A stretch of DNA of 64,000 bases, from contig DASVPO010000011.1 of the NCBI GenBank assembly GCA_036382855.1, forward strand, positions 1 through 64,000, in the 5' to 3' direction. Below, in pieces: positions 26,178 through 34,880 of the stretch (its first letter is position 1; each line of letters starts with the position of its first letter). Below the pieces are notes generated by a model. That model did no database searches, was not told the DNA's origin, and saw nothing but the letters and a program-made list of their open reading frames with translations. Origin of the DNA: DASVTR01 sp036382855. GTDB lineage: Bacteria > Acidobacteriota > Blastocatellia > Pyrinomonadales > Pyrinomonadaceae. The translations under genes were made by a program, and so were the position numbers.

Positions 26178-27488
26178 ATGCGTATAGAAGCCATCGGGTG
26201 TGAGCCTTTGCTGCTCGCGCGATTCAAATACGGAAACTCGCACCAGCTAGACGTGGCGCGCGAGCACGGCGCTTACGACGCGCTTAAAAAGGCGCTCGAT
26301 ACGATGACGCCCGATGACGTTATCAACGAAGTCAAGAAGTCATCTCTGCGTGGGCGCGGCGGCGCTGGCTTTCCGACGGGGATGAAGTGGAGTTTCGTGC
26401 CGAAGGATTCTCCGAAGCCGAAGTATGTTGTCTGCAACGCGGACGAATCTGAGCCGGGTACTTTCAAAGACCGCTACCTGATGGAGCGCGACCCGCATCT
26501 GCTCATCGAAGGGATGCTGCTCGCGGCCTATGCGCTCGGCTCGAAGACCATCTACTGTTATACGCGCGGCGAGTACAGATACTTAATCGAGATTATGGAT
26601 CGCGCCATCGAGGAAGCGCGGGCCGCAGGGTTAGTCGGCAACAATATTTTAGGCAGCAACTTTTCCTGCGAAGTCTATACGCACACGGGCGCGGGCGCGT
26701 ACATTTGCGGCGAAGAGACTGCGCTCCTGAATTCGCTTGAGGGCTTGCGCGGGCATCCGCGCATGAAGCCTCCCTTCCCTGCCGTCGCTGGCCTCTACGC
26801 CTGCCCGACCGTCGTTAACAACGTCGAGACGTTCTGCGCAGTGCCCTACATCGTCACCAACGGCGGCGAGGCTTATCAAAAGCTCGGCACGGAAAAGAGC
26901 GGCGGCACAAAGCTCTGGTCCGTCTCCGGCCATGTCGCGTATCCCGGCGTCTATGAACTGCCGATGGGCTACGACATGGAGAAGTTTATCTTCGAAGATT
27001 GCGGCGGTATTCCGAACGGCAAAAAACTGAAGGCCGTCATTCCGGGCGGCTCAAGCGTCTACATCATGCCCGCCGGAGACATCATCGGCAAAAACGTCAA
27101 GATGGATTACGAGGGGCTTGTAGCGGCCGGTTCGATGGTCGGCTCTGGCGGCTTCATCGTGATGGACGAAACCGTTGACGTTTTCGAGTCAACGAAAAAC
27201 TTAATCGAGTTTTACAAACACGAATCCTGCGGTTGGTGTACGCCGTGCCGCGAGGGCACGGACTGGCTCGTCAAGATTTTCAAACGCATCGCGCGCGGCG
27301 AGGGCCGCCCCGAAGACGCGCAGTTGATACTGGATTTGTGCGACAACATCGAAGGCAAATCCTTCTGCCCGCTCGGTGATGCCGCCGCGTGGCCGATTCA
27401 ATCAGCGATTAAAAAGTTCCCCGAAGATTTCAAAAAACATTTACTGCCGCTCGCGCAAGCGGAAGCATTCTCGAAAGCAACTGTTTAG
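26178..27488 (+). CDS. nuoF: NADH-quinone oxidoreductase subunit F
   Basis: A 51-kDa-type subunit that binds NADH, FMN and 4Fe-4S cluster N3. Visible: SLRGRGGAGFPTGMKW (FMN/NADH), CNADESEPGTFKDR, YICGEETALLNSLEG and the cluster motif ESCGWCTPCREGTDWL with a distal Cys in FCPLGD. The start is uncertain: ATG 26178 gives 436 residues (family about 420-450), and ATG 26130 would add 16. The open frame from 25995 overlaps nuoE and is not credible. The next gene downstream is a foreign-looking insertion before nuoG. Confidence 0.93.
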   Translation: MRIEAIGCEPLLLARFKYGNSHQLDVAREHGAYDALKKALDTMTPDDVINEVKKSSLRGRGGAGFPTGMKWSFVPKDSPKPKYVVCNADESEPGTFKDRYLMERDPHLLIEGMLLAAYALGSKTIYCYTRGEYRYLIEIMDRAIEEARAAGLVGNNILGSNFSCEVYTHTGAGAYICGEETALLNSLEGLRGHPRMKPPFPAVAGLYACPTVVNNVETFCAVPYIVTNGGEAYQKLGTEKSGGTKLWSVSGHVAYPGVYELPMGYDMEKFIFEDCGGIPNGKKLKAVIPGGSSVYIMPAGDIIGKNVKMDYEGLVAAGSMVGSGGFIVMDETVDVFESTKNLIEFYKHESCGWCTPCREGTDWLVKIFKRIARGEGRPEDAQLILDLCDNIEGKSFCPLGDAAAWPIQSAIKKFPEDFKKHLLPLAQAEAFSKATV

Positions 27489-27503
27489 GGAGGAGTCTTT
27501 GCA

Positions 27504-27914
27504 ATGTCCCAGGAATTTAAATCAATACAAATCATCCCATTCACGGAAGCGGAAAAAAAGCAATTAATTAAAAATGCCGACGACGCAACTAAGGCCCATA
27601 GCTTCCAGTTTACTCTATCGGCTCAACCTACTCCTAAATGGGCAGAAATTTTCCAAGCGCTTTGGCAAAAGGAATATGGCAACGCCCCGACGCCACGGAT
27701 TAGTGGAAAATCTATTCTTATAACTTCTGCGCTTCAACACCTTCAGAACATACTCAATGCACTGAAACTTGTTACGTCAGCAACAAACGAAAGATTCAAA
27801 GCCGTAACTGATGAGAAGAACAGAAAAGAAGCCGAAGAGAAGAAGCGAAAGGACGAGACCAAAAAAACTGCCGAACAAGCGATGACAGACGCTTTAAACA
27901 AACTGAATTTCTAA
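27504..27914 (+). CDS. Unknown 136-residue gene inserted between nuoF and nuoG
   Basis: A visibly AT-richer reading frame than its GC-rich neighbours, with a near-ideal AGGGAGGAG ribosome site. The product is soluble: an N-terminal half with QIIPFTEAEKKQLIKNA and PKWAEIFQALWQKE, then a long charged Lys/Glu helix (about 95-125, EKNRKEAEEKKRKDETKK) likely to be coiled coil. No family is recognised and no cofactor motif is seen. Complex I operons do not normally have a gene here, so it is either a horizontally acquired insert or an uncharacterised accessory. Confidence 0.75.
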   Translation: MSQEFKSIQIIPFTEAEKKQLIKNADDATKAHSFQFTLSAQPTPKWAEIFQALWQKEYGNAPTPRISGKSILITSALQHLQNILNALKLVTSATNERFKAVTDEKNRKEAEEKKRKDETKKTAEQAMTDALNKLNF

Positions 27915-27922
27915 TTTCCATT

Positions 27923-30211
27923 ATGCAAGAACTTGTTAAGGTAACTATTAACGGCAAAGATTTTCAGGTCGCGAAGGGCGCGCGGCTCATTGATGTGTGC
28001 CGCGAGAACAGTTTTGATATTCCTTCGTTCTGCTACTACGCAGACCTCGCGCTTCAGGCTTCGTGCCGGATGTGCTTAGTGCGAATCGAGAAGATGCCGA
28101 AGCTGCAAACGTCCTGCACGATTACCTGCACGGACGGAATGGTCGTCACCACACGGAGCGAGGAGATTGAAAAAGCGCAGCGGGCGATGGTCGAGTTTCT
28201 GCTGGCGAATCATCCGCTCGATTGTCCTGTGTGCGACCGCGGCGGCGAGTGTGAGTTGCAGGAGATGGCCTTCGATTGGGGCGGGCTTGAAGAACGCTTC
28301 TTCGAGCGCAAAAATTACCAGCCGGAGAAATATCTCTCACCCGTGGTCGCCAACGACCCGCAGCGCTGCATCCTCTGCAAACGCTGCACGCGCGTCTGCG
28401 ATGAATGGATGGGCGAGGATGCGATTGAAGCTGGAGGGCGCGGCGCAAACACCGTCATCGGCACATACGGCGGCTGGCTCAACTGTTCTCAGTGTGGCAA
28501 CTGCATTGAAGTCTGCCCGACGGGCACGCTGCTGGATGCGACCTATCGCCATCAGGCTCGCCCCTGGGAGTTGGCCCAGACAAAATCCACCTGCACTTTC
28601 TGTTCCGACGGCTGCCAGATGTCGCTCGGCTCGCGCTCCGGCGAATTGATGCGCGCCGTCGCGCGCGACCGTTATGTTAGCGGATTAAACGGCGAGTTTC
28701 TGTGCATCAAGGGACGCTTCGGTCATCCCTTCGTCAATCACGAAGAGCGGTTGCGCACGCCCATGATTCGCTACAAAAAAGGCGGCAAGCTGATTCCCGC
28801 GACGTGGGACGAGGCCATACGCTTTACGGCTGAACGACTCGACAAGGTAGCCGAAGCTCATGGGCCAAACTCCATCGGCGTCGTCGGCAGCCCGCGCATC
28901 ACCAATGAATCGCTCTACGCGCTCTACAAGTTTGCGACCGAAGTCGTCGGCACGGAAAACTACACGGCGGCTGATGCCTTCAGCCTTCAACCGTTCTTTG
29001 AAAACCTCGGCGGCCCGCTTGCGACACACCAAGACATACGCCACGCCAAGACCATCGTGCTTATTGGCGGCGAGCCTGAAGAGTTGCAGCCTTTAACGGG
29101 CAAGCAGATTCGCCAAGCCGTGCGCAACGGCGGCGCGAAGCTCATCATCATCAACAGCCGGGAGATACGACTCAAGCAGCAGGCCGCGCAGTTTGTGCAC
29201 ATCAGACCGGGCGCGGAAGATGCTGCCCTGCTGGCGCTCGTCGGCGCTGAAACGGACTCTTTGGTCGCGCGCAAACTCGATGTTGAAGCAAGCGCCCTCG
29301 AAATGATGCGTAAGACCCTGAGCGAAACTGAAGGCGATCTGATTTTCATGTTCGGCGGAGAGTTGAGCCGTGCGGCGCAAACGGTCGTCGCGCAGCTTCC
29401 CTACGTGTTCGCAGCCGCCAACAGGCGCGTGCTGCTGCACCCGCTCCCGCTCTACAACAACAGCATCGGCGCTCACGACATAATGCTGATGCGCAATGCT
29501 AAGACCGCAAGCGAAATGCTCGACGGAGCGGGCGAAGCGGTGCGCGCAATGTACGTGGCCGGAAGTTTTCTGCCCGAACAGATGCGCGGCCGCGAAGAGG
29601 TTTTAGGGAAATTAGATTTCCTCGTCGTGCAGGAACTCTTCGAGACAGAGACGACACGCTTCGCGGATGTCGTACTGCCCGCCGCGTCGTTCGCGGAATC
29701 CGATGGAACGTTTACGAATAACGACGGCTTCGTCCAACGTGTGCGACAGTCTATCCCGCCCGTCCATCAAGCGAAGCAGGACTGGATGATTACGTCCATG
29801 CTGGCTAAAGAACTCGGCGTTGACTTTGATTTCCAGATGTCTGCGAGCAGGATTTTCGAAGAGATAGCGCAGAACGTTCCGCCCTATGAGGGCCTGCGCT
29901 ACGCGCTGCTGAAGAATGAGGCCAAGCCCGTGCAGGCCAAACACAGGCAGGCTGAACAGCGCGACATTACGAAAGAGTTGGACGGCGTGCGCCTCGGCGT
30001 CGAAAGCTTGAGCGAGACGACGGAGAAGTTAATGGGCACGCCCGAAGTGGGCCACGAGTTGTTTAAGCCCGGCACGCTGACGGGCAAAGTCCCGCAGTTT
30101 CCGCTGCTCGCCGCCGGCAACCCCGAGCCGCCGACGGTAGCGATTTCGCCCCTCTACCAGATTACGCTTGACTCTGCCCTGCGCCGCGCCGAGCCGGTCG
30201 CAGGAGACTGA
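27923..30211 (+). CDS. nuoG: NADH-quinone oxidoreductase subunit G
   Basis: A 75-kDa-type subunit, 762 residues. The N-terminal 2Fe-2S ferredoxin domain (CYYADLALQASCRMC), the His-ligated cluster (HPLDCPVCDRGGECELQ), two 4Fe-4S motifs (RCILCKRCTRVCDE and CSQCGNCIEVCPTG) and an extra CTFCSDGC site leading into a molybdopterin-oxidoreductase-like domain (about 220-700) are in normal order. The ATG follows the 136-residue gene by 8 bp with no SD, which suggests translational coupling to it. Hairpin R7 follows the stop. Confidence 0.94.
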   Translation: MQELVKVTINGKDFQVAKGARLIDVCRENSFDIPSFCYYADLALQASCRMCLVRIEKMPKLQTSCTITCTDGMVVTTRSEEIEKAQRAMVEFLLANHPLDCPVCDRGGECELQEMAFDWGGLEERFFERKNYQPEKYLSPVVANDPQRCILCKRCTRVCDEWMGEDAIEAGGRGANTVIGTYGGWLNCSQCGNCIEVCPTGTLLDATYRHQARPWELAQTKSTCTFCSDGCQMSLGSRSGELMRAVARDRYVSGLNGEFLCIKGRFGHPFVNHEERLRTPMIRYKKGGKLIPATWDEAIRFTAERLDKVAEAHGPNSIGVVGSPRITNESLYALYKFATEVVGTENYTAADAFSLQPFFENLGGPLATHQDIRHAKTIVLIGGEPEELQPLTGKQIRQAVRNGGAKLIIINSREIRLKQQAAQFVHIRPGAEDAALLALVGAETDSLVARKLDVEASALEMMRKTLSETEGDLIFMFGGELSRAAQTVVAQLPYVFAAANRRVLLHPLPLYNNSIGAHDIMLMRNAKTASEMLDGAGEAVRAMYVAGSFLPEQMRGREEVLGKLDFLVVQELFETETTRFADVVLPAASFAESDGTFTNNDGFVQRVRQSIPPVHQAKQDWMITSMLAKELGVDFDFQMSASRIFEEIAQNVPPYEGLRYALLKNEAKPVQAKHRQAEQRDITKELDGVRLGVESLSETTEKLMGTPEVGHELFKPGTLTGKVPQFPLLAAGNPEPPTVAISPLYQITLDSALRRAEPVAGD

Positions 30212-30216
30212 GAAGA

Positions 30217-30300
30217 AACGATGAACCAGGAACGATGAATGATGAAATATAAAACAAGCTCTTAACAGTTCATCCTTCATCGTTCCTAGTTCATACTTTA
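30217..30300. repeat. Heptamer hairpin R7 (GATGAAC type) between nuoG and nuoH
   Basis: The left arm reads as GATGAAC, CAGGAAC, GATGAAT, GATGAAA and pairs, with a few mismatches, with the inverted arm at about 30268-30298. The nuoH ATG (30305) lies a few bases beyond. Confidence 0.75.
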
Positions 30301-30304
30301 ATTT

Positions 30305-31351
30305 ATGGATTGGAATAATCCCTTCATTCATGTCGGCATGATGCTGCTGGCTATCACCATCGCGTTTACGGTGGTGATGATGATTGTTGCTTACACGGTG
30401 CTGGCGGAGCGGCGCGTGCTGGCCTTCATACAGGGGCGGCTTGGGCCCAACCGCGTCGGCTATGGCGGCATGCTGCAACCCTTGGCGGACCTTCTCAAAT
30501 TCATCTTCAAGGAAGACATCGTACCCGACAAGTCAACGCGGTTCGTCTATTTTCTAGCGCCCATTGTTGCGACGGTCGCCGCGCTGATGACGATTATCGT
30601 CTACCCGTTCGGGCCTGACGTGTACGTGCCCTTTCTGGGAACAATCAAGCTTGTCATCACGCGTCTTGATGTCGGCCTGCTATATGTTCTAGGCATTACT
30701 TCAGTCGGTGTCTACGGCATTGCGCTGGCCGGTTGGTCGTCCAACAACAAGTATAGCTTGATGGGCGGCTTGCGCGCTTCGTCGCAGCTTATCTCTTACG
30801 AACTCTCGCTCGGCCTCTCCTTAATCGGCGTCATACTGATGTCAGGCACGCTCGATCTGTATTCGATTGTCGAACAACAGAGCAGCTGGTACGGTTTCAA
30901 GTGGAACATCATCCCGCAGTTTATAGGCTTCGTCGTTTATCTGATTTCCGCGATTGCCGAAACGAACCGCGTGCCGTTCGATTTGCCGGAAGCAGAGACG
31001 GAACTCGTCGCCGGATTCCACACGGAGTATAGCGCGATGAAGTTTGCGCTCTTCTTCATGGCCGAATACGTCAACATGTTCACGGTCTCTATGCTGGCGA
31101 CGACGCTTTTCCTCGGCGGCTGGAACGGCCCCTTCGTTGAGCAAGTGCCGTGGCTTGGGCCAATCTACTTTCTCGGCAAGGTCATCTTTTTCCTGTTTCT
31201 TTACATCTGGCTGCGCGGCACGCTGCCACGCTTTCGCTTCGACCAGTTGATGAACTTCGGCTGGAAGTTTCTGCTGCCGCTAGCCATTTTGAATATTATC
31301 CTGACGGCGACGTTAATGTTCTTCGACGTTCCGCTTTTCCGCTTCCGCTAG
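30305..31351 (+). CDS. nuoH: NADH-quinone oxidoreductase subunit H
   Basis: Membrane subunit forming part of the quinone channel and linking the two arms. 348 residues with eight or so helices. Conserved pieces: VLAERRVLAFIQGRLGPNRVG, PLADLLKFIFKEDI, ETNRVPFDLPEAETELVAGFHTEYS and LRGTLPRFRFDQLM. The next gene in the usual order, nuoI, is not found; nuoJ follows directly. Confidence 0.95.
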   Translation: MDWNNPFIHVGMMLLAITIAFTVVMMIVAYTVLAERRVLAFIQGRLGPNRVGYGGMLQPLADLLKFIFKEDIVPDKSTRFVYFLAPIVATVAALMTIIVYPFGPDVYVPFLGTIKLVITRLDVGLLYVLGITSVGVYGIALAGWSSNNKYSLMGGLRASSQLISYELSLGLSLIGVILMSGTLDLYSIVEQQSSWYGFKWNIIPQFIGFVVYLISAIAETNRVPFDLPEAETELVAGFHTEYSAMKFALFFMAEYVNMFTVSMLATTLFLGGWNGPFVEQVPWLGPIYFLGKVIFFLFLYIWLRGTLPRFRFDQLMNFGWKFLLPLAILNIILTATLMFFDVPLFRFR

Positions 31352-31384
31352 GAAGACTTTTCAAGGCACAACGGCCTACAGTTA

Positions 31385-31409
31385 AAGGCCGCTCGGCCTT
31401 AAAATTTTT
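31385..31409 (+). other. Short hairpin with A/T tail between nuoH and nuoJ
   Basis: AAGGCC-GCTC-GGCCTT followed by AAAATTTTT. It resembles a weak intrinsic terminator but lies inside an operon, at the place where nuoI is missing. It may be a scar, an attenuator or a processing site. Confidence 0.35.
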
Positions 31410-31413
31410 CGCG

Positions 31414-32079
31414 ATGCTGGCACTTCTCTTCTTACTCTTCGGCGGACTTGCAATCGGCTGTGCTGTCTCGATGGTCGTGCAGCGCAATCCGCTCTACAGC
31501 GCGATTTCGCTGATTGGCGTCTTCATCTCGCTGGCGAGTCTCTATGTGATGCTGGCAGCGCCGTTCATAGCGGCCGTGCAGATCATCGTCTACGCGGGCG
31601 CGATTATGGTGCTCGTCGTTTTCGTCATCATGCTGCTTAATGTCGAAGAGGAAGAGCGCAGGCGCACGCGGCTCCGTTACCTGGTTCCGACGGCGATGGC
31701 GCTGGCGGCCATCTTGATAGCCGAAGCGGCCTTTATCTTCTACTTCGTCGGCGCTCAGCGCTCGCCGCAAGACCCAAGCACATCCGACGTTGGCCTGACA
31801 AGCTCAATCGGCACGGGACTGTTTACAAAATACCTGCTGCCCTTCGAGATTACTTCAATCCTGCTTTTGATGGCGATTGTCGGGGCGATGACGTTGGCGC
31901 GGCGCGCGGCGATTGTCGGGCCGCTGGCGCGCGTCATTCCGGGTGCTCAGTCTTTGCCGCGCCACAGGGTTGACGGGGAAGCAACGAGCGATGCGACGCA
32001 AATCAGGACGACTTCGACCGCCGAAGCGTCGCGCCTCTTGCAGGTGGACGAATCACGCCGCAGCGTTGAAAAAGAATAG
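31414..32079 (+). CDS. nuoJ: NADH-quinone oxidoreductase subunit J
   Basis: Membrane subunit with five helices in the first 170 residues. The pi-bulge helix region QIIVYAGAIMVLVVFVIMLL is conserved, and IGTGLFTKYLLPFEITSILLLMAIVGAM is the last helix region. From ATG 31414 it has 221 residues; the C-terminal 45 form a hydrophilic tail (HRVDGEATSDATQ... VEKE) longer than usual. The frame upstream of 31414 overlaps nuoH and is not part of the gene. Confidence 0.93.
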   Translation: MLALLFLLFGGLAIGCAVSMVVQRNPLYSAISLIGVFISLASLYVMLAAPFIAAVQIIVYAGAIMVLVVFVIMLLNVEEEERRRTRLRYLVPTAMALAAILIAEAAFIFYFVGAQRSPQDPSTSDVGLTSSIGTGLFTKYLLPFEITSILLLMAIVGAMTLARRAAIVGPLARVIPGAQSLPRHRVDGEATSDATQIRTTSTAEASRLLQVDESRRSVEKE

Positions 32080-32091
32080 GGGCTTTCGATT

Positions 32092-32397
32092 ATGGTTCCG
32101 CAACTCTCTTGGTATCTGGCGCTCTCCGCCATTCTCTTTACGATTGGCGTGGCGGGCGTCATCGTCAAGCGCAACGTCATCTCGATGTTCATGTGCATAG
32201 AGCTGATGCTCAACGCAGTCAACCTGACGTTCGTCGCCTTTTCGAGCTACCTGCGCGATGTCTCGGGCCAACTCTTCGTCTTCATCGTGATGACGGTCGC
32301 GGCGGCAGAAGCGGCAGTCGGATTAGGCATCATTATCGCCATCTTCCGTAATCGTGAATCGCTTGACGTTGACGATGCAAACATTTTGAAGCTGTGA
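32092..32397 (+). CDS. nuoK: NADH-quinone oxidoreductase subunit K
   Basis: Antiporter-related small membrane subunit, 101 residues, three helices. Conserved glutamates lie in helices 2 and 3 (MFMCIELMLNAVNL and TVAAAEAAVGLGIIIAIF) and are thought to belong to the proton path. GGGG precedes the ATG. It follows nuoJ by 12 bp; hairpin R8 follows. Confidence 0.95.
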   Translation: MVPQLSWYLALSAILFTIGVAGVIVKRNVISMFMCIELMLNAVNLTFVAFSSYLRDVSGQLFVFIVMTVAAAEAAVGLGIIIAIFRNRESLDVDDANILKL

Positions 32398-32403
32398 TGG
32401 GAG

Positions 32404-32491
32404 ACAGTTTTCAGCTTACAGTTTTCGGTCTTCAGAAAAAGCAGATGGTCTTCACTGAAGATTGAAAACTCATAACTGAAAACTGAAAGAC
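32404..32491. repeat. Heptamer hairpin R8 (TTTTCAG type) between nuoK and nuoL
   Basis: The left arm (CAGTTTT, CAGCTTA, CAGTTTT, CGGTCTT) pairs with an inverted right arm of AACTGAA/AAAACTG units ending at the nuoL ATG. The loop contains ATGGTCTTCACTGAA, closely similar to the loop of R9 in the gcv operon, which marks the two as one family. Confidence 0.85.
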
Positions 32492-34855
32492 ATGCCGGAA
32501 AACAATTATCTCAGCCTGATTATCTTCGCGCCGCTCGTGGGCGCGGCCATTAACTGGTTCATCGGTCGCCGCCTGCGCAGCGAGGCGTTTATCGGGACGG
32601 TCGCGTGCACGGCCGTCGGCATCTCTACCGTCGTCGCCTTCATCATCGCTTTTGGTCACGACGGCGCGCTACATTCAACCGTCCCCGTCCTGGACCATCT
32701 CTGGACCTGGATCAGCGTCGGCACTTTCCGCGCAGACTTCGGCCTCGCGATGGATAGATTGAGCGGCATCTACGCGCTCTTCATCACCTTCGTCGGCCTC
32801 CTGATTCACATCTTCGCCACCGGCTACATGCACGGCGACAGCGGCTTCTATCGCTTCTTCGCCTACCTCAACCTCTTCATGTTCTCGATGCTGACGCTCA
32901 TTCTGGCGGACAACTTTCTGCTGATGTTCGTCGGCTGGGAGGGCGTCGGCCTCTGCTCTTACCTTTTGATTGGCTACTACACGGACCGCAGGGAGGCCGG
33001 AAACGCTGCGAAGAAAGCCTTCATCGCCAACCGCGTCGGCGACTGGGGCGTCGTGCTCGGCGTGCTGCTCATCTTCTTTCTGACTTCGCAGGCCGGAGCG
33101 CCTTCCATCAGTTTCTTCGACAAGCCCGCGCAGGGTGTCACGAGCGCGCTCACCACCATCGGCGGCATGGCCGCAGACCCCTTCACATGGGGCGCAATCT
33201 TCGCTGGCGGCATCACGTCCATCGCCGTCCTTCTCTTCATCGGCGCGACAGGCAAATCCGCACAGATTCCGCTTTTCGTCTGGCTGCCGGACGCTATGGC
33301 CGGGCCAACGCCCGTCTCCGCTCTGATTCACGCGGCGACGATGGTCACGGCGGGCGTCTACATGATTGTCCGCTGCAACGCGATCTATACAAACGCGCCG
33401 ACGGCGATGTTCATCGTCGCCATCGTCGGCGCAGCCACCGCGCTCTTTGCCGCGACCATCGGCCTTGCCCAAAACGACATCAAGAAAGTTCTGGCCTATT
33501 CGACCATCTCGCAACTCGGCTACATGATGCTGGCCTGCGGCGTCGGCGCGTTCGTCGCCGCCATCTTTCATGTGATGACGCACGCCTTCTTCAAGGCGCT
33601 GCTCTTCCTCGGCTCAGGCTCCGTCATCCACGGCATGCACCACGAGCAGGACATGCGGCGCATGGGTGGCCTACGGAAGTACATGAAGATTACTTTCCTG
33701 ACGATGTGCGCGGGGTGGCTCGCCATCTGCGGCATCGTTCCCTTCAGCGGCTTCTTCTCGAAGGACGAGATTCTCTGGAAGACTTGGAGCACGCACAGCA
33801 ACAGCTACGGGAAAATCCTGTGGGTCGTCGGCGCTGTGACCGCAGGGCTGACCGCCATTTACATGACGCGACTGATGGTGATGACCTTCTGGGGCACGGA
33901 ACGTTTCCGCGAAGCGCACGCCGGAGGGCAGGCCGACGAAGCACATGCTCACGCCTACGATGAAGGCGACAAGCCACACGACGCGCAGACAATCAGCGCA
34001 GGCGACCGCCCGCACCACGAACCCGGCGAGAAGACGGACGCTCATCTTGCTCACGCTGCACACACTGAAGCGGCGCACGATGAGGCCGCAGCGCACGTCG
34101 TTGATGACGACGACGAAGATGCTCATCATGCTCATGGTCATGGCGTACACACGCCGCACGAATCGCCATGGGTGATGACCATGCCGCTCATCGTGCTGGC
34201 GATTCTCTCGACCGTCGGCGGGCTTGTCGGCATCCCCTATGCTCTAAGCTCAGTGGTGGGCTTGAAGGATGCCAACGTCTTCGAGCACACGCTTGAGCCT
34301 ATCATTGCGCACGCGCCGGAAGCGACGGAAGGAGCGACGCCCGCGCACAATGAAGGGACGGCGGAGCGCCCGCGTATGGTCTCGCCTGAGCCACAGCCGC
34401 ACGACGGCGCATCGCCGCTTTCCGTCGGTGAGGGCGCACAGAATGAACCGCCGGGCGAACGCCTTCATTCTCCCGGAGAGGTTAGTGCCGAACGACTCTT
34501 TTCCGTCATCTCTCTCCTTATTGCTTTAACGGGCATCGGCATCGGCTTGTTTATGTTCCTGAAGAGGCCGCTGCTAAAAATGCCGAGCCTGCTGGAAAAC
34601 AAGTACTACGTTGATGAAGCCTACAATGCGGCGATTATCAATCCGATTAAGGCCGGCTCGCGCGAAGGCTTGTGGAAGTTGTTTGACATCGGCGTGATTG
34701 ACGGCATCGTCAACGGTCTGGGGCGCAGTGTGACGCAGATTGGCGGCGTCATACGCTACCTGCAAATAGGCTTTGTGCGAAGCTACGCGGCGATTATTCT
34801 GTTTGGCGCGCTGACGGTCATCGGCTATTTCGTCTTCTACTTTGTGACGCGCTGA
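32492..34855 (+). CDS. nuoL: NADH-quinone oxidoreductase subunit L with His-rich insertion
   Basis: The distal proton-pumping antiporter-like subunit. Core motifs: NLFMFSMLTLILADNFLLMFVGWEGVGLCSYLLIG, IPLFVWLPDAMAGPTPVSALIHAATMVTAGVY and FFKALLFLGSGSVIHGMHHEQDMRRMGGL. At 787 residues it is longer than most homologues (about 610-700). The extra length is in two hydrophilic loops: a His/Asp/Glu-rich one at about 475-560 with 17 histidines by my count, and a Pro/Glu-rich one at about 603-665. The C-terminal lateral helix region is present. Function of the insert unknown; metal binding is a guess. Confidence 0.94.
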   Translation: MPENNYLSLIIFAPLVGAAINWFIGRRLRSEAFIGTVACTAVGISTVVAFIIAFGHDGALHSTVPVLDHLWTWISVGTFRADFGLAMDRLSGIYALFITFVGLLIHIFATGYMHGDSGFYRFFAYLNLFMFSMLTLILADNFLLMFVGWEGVGLCSYLLIGYYTDRREAGNAAKKAFIANRVGDWGVVLGVLLIFFLTSQAGAPSISFFDKPAQGVTSALTTIGGMAADPFTWGAIFAGGITSIAVLLFIGATGKSAQIPLFVWLPDAMAGPTPVSALIHAATMVTAGVYMIVRCNAIYTNAPTAMFIVAIVGAATALFAATIGLAQNDIKKVLAYSTISQLGYMMLACGVGAFVAAIFHVMTHAFFKALLFLGSGSVIHGMHHEQDMRRMGGLRKYMKITFLTMCAGWLAICGIVPFSGFFSKDEILWKTWSTHSNSYGKILWVVGAVTAGLTAIYMTRLMVMTFWGTERFREAHAGGQADEAHAHAYDEGDKPHDAQTISAGDRPHHEPGEKTDAHLAHAAHTEAAHDEAAAHVVDDDDEDAHHAHGHGVHTPHESPWVMTMPLIVLAILSTVGGLVGIPYALSSVVGLKDANVFEHTLEPIIAHAPEATEGATPAHNEGTAERPRMVSPEPQPHDGASPLSVGEGAQNEPPGERLHSPGEVSAERLFSVISLLIALTGIGIGLFMFLKRPLLKMPSLLENKYYVDEAYNAAIINPIKAGSREGLWKLFDIGVIDGIVNGLGRSVTQIGGVIRYLQIGFVRSYAAIILFGALTVIGYFVFYFVTR

Positions 34856-34880
34856 AGGCTCGCGGCCAAAAATTTCAGCT

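Noticed and set aside
31150..31413. Long upstream part of the NuoJ frame
   Set aside because: It overlaps nuoH in another frame and is Arg/His-rich shadow sequence.
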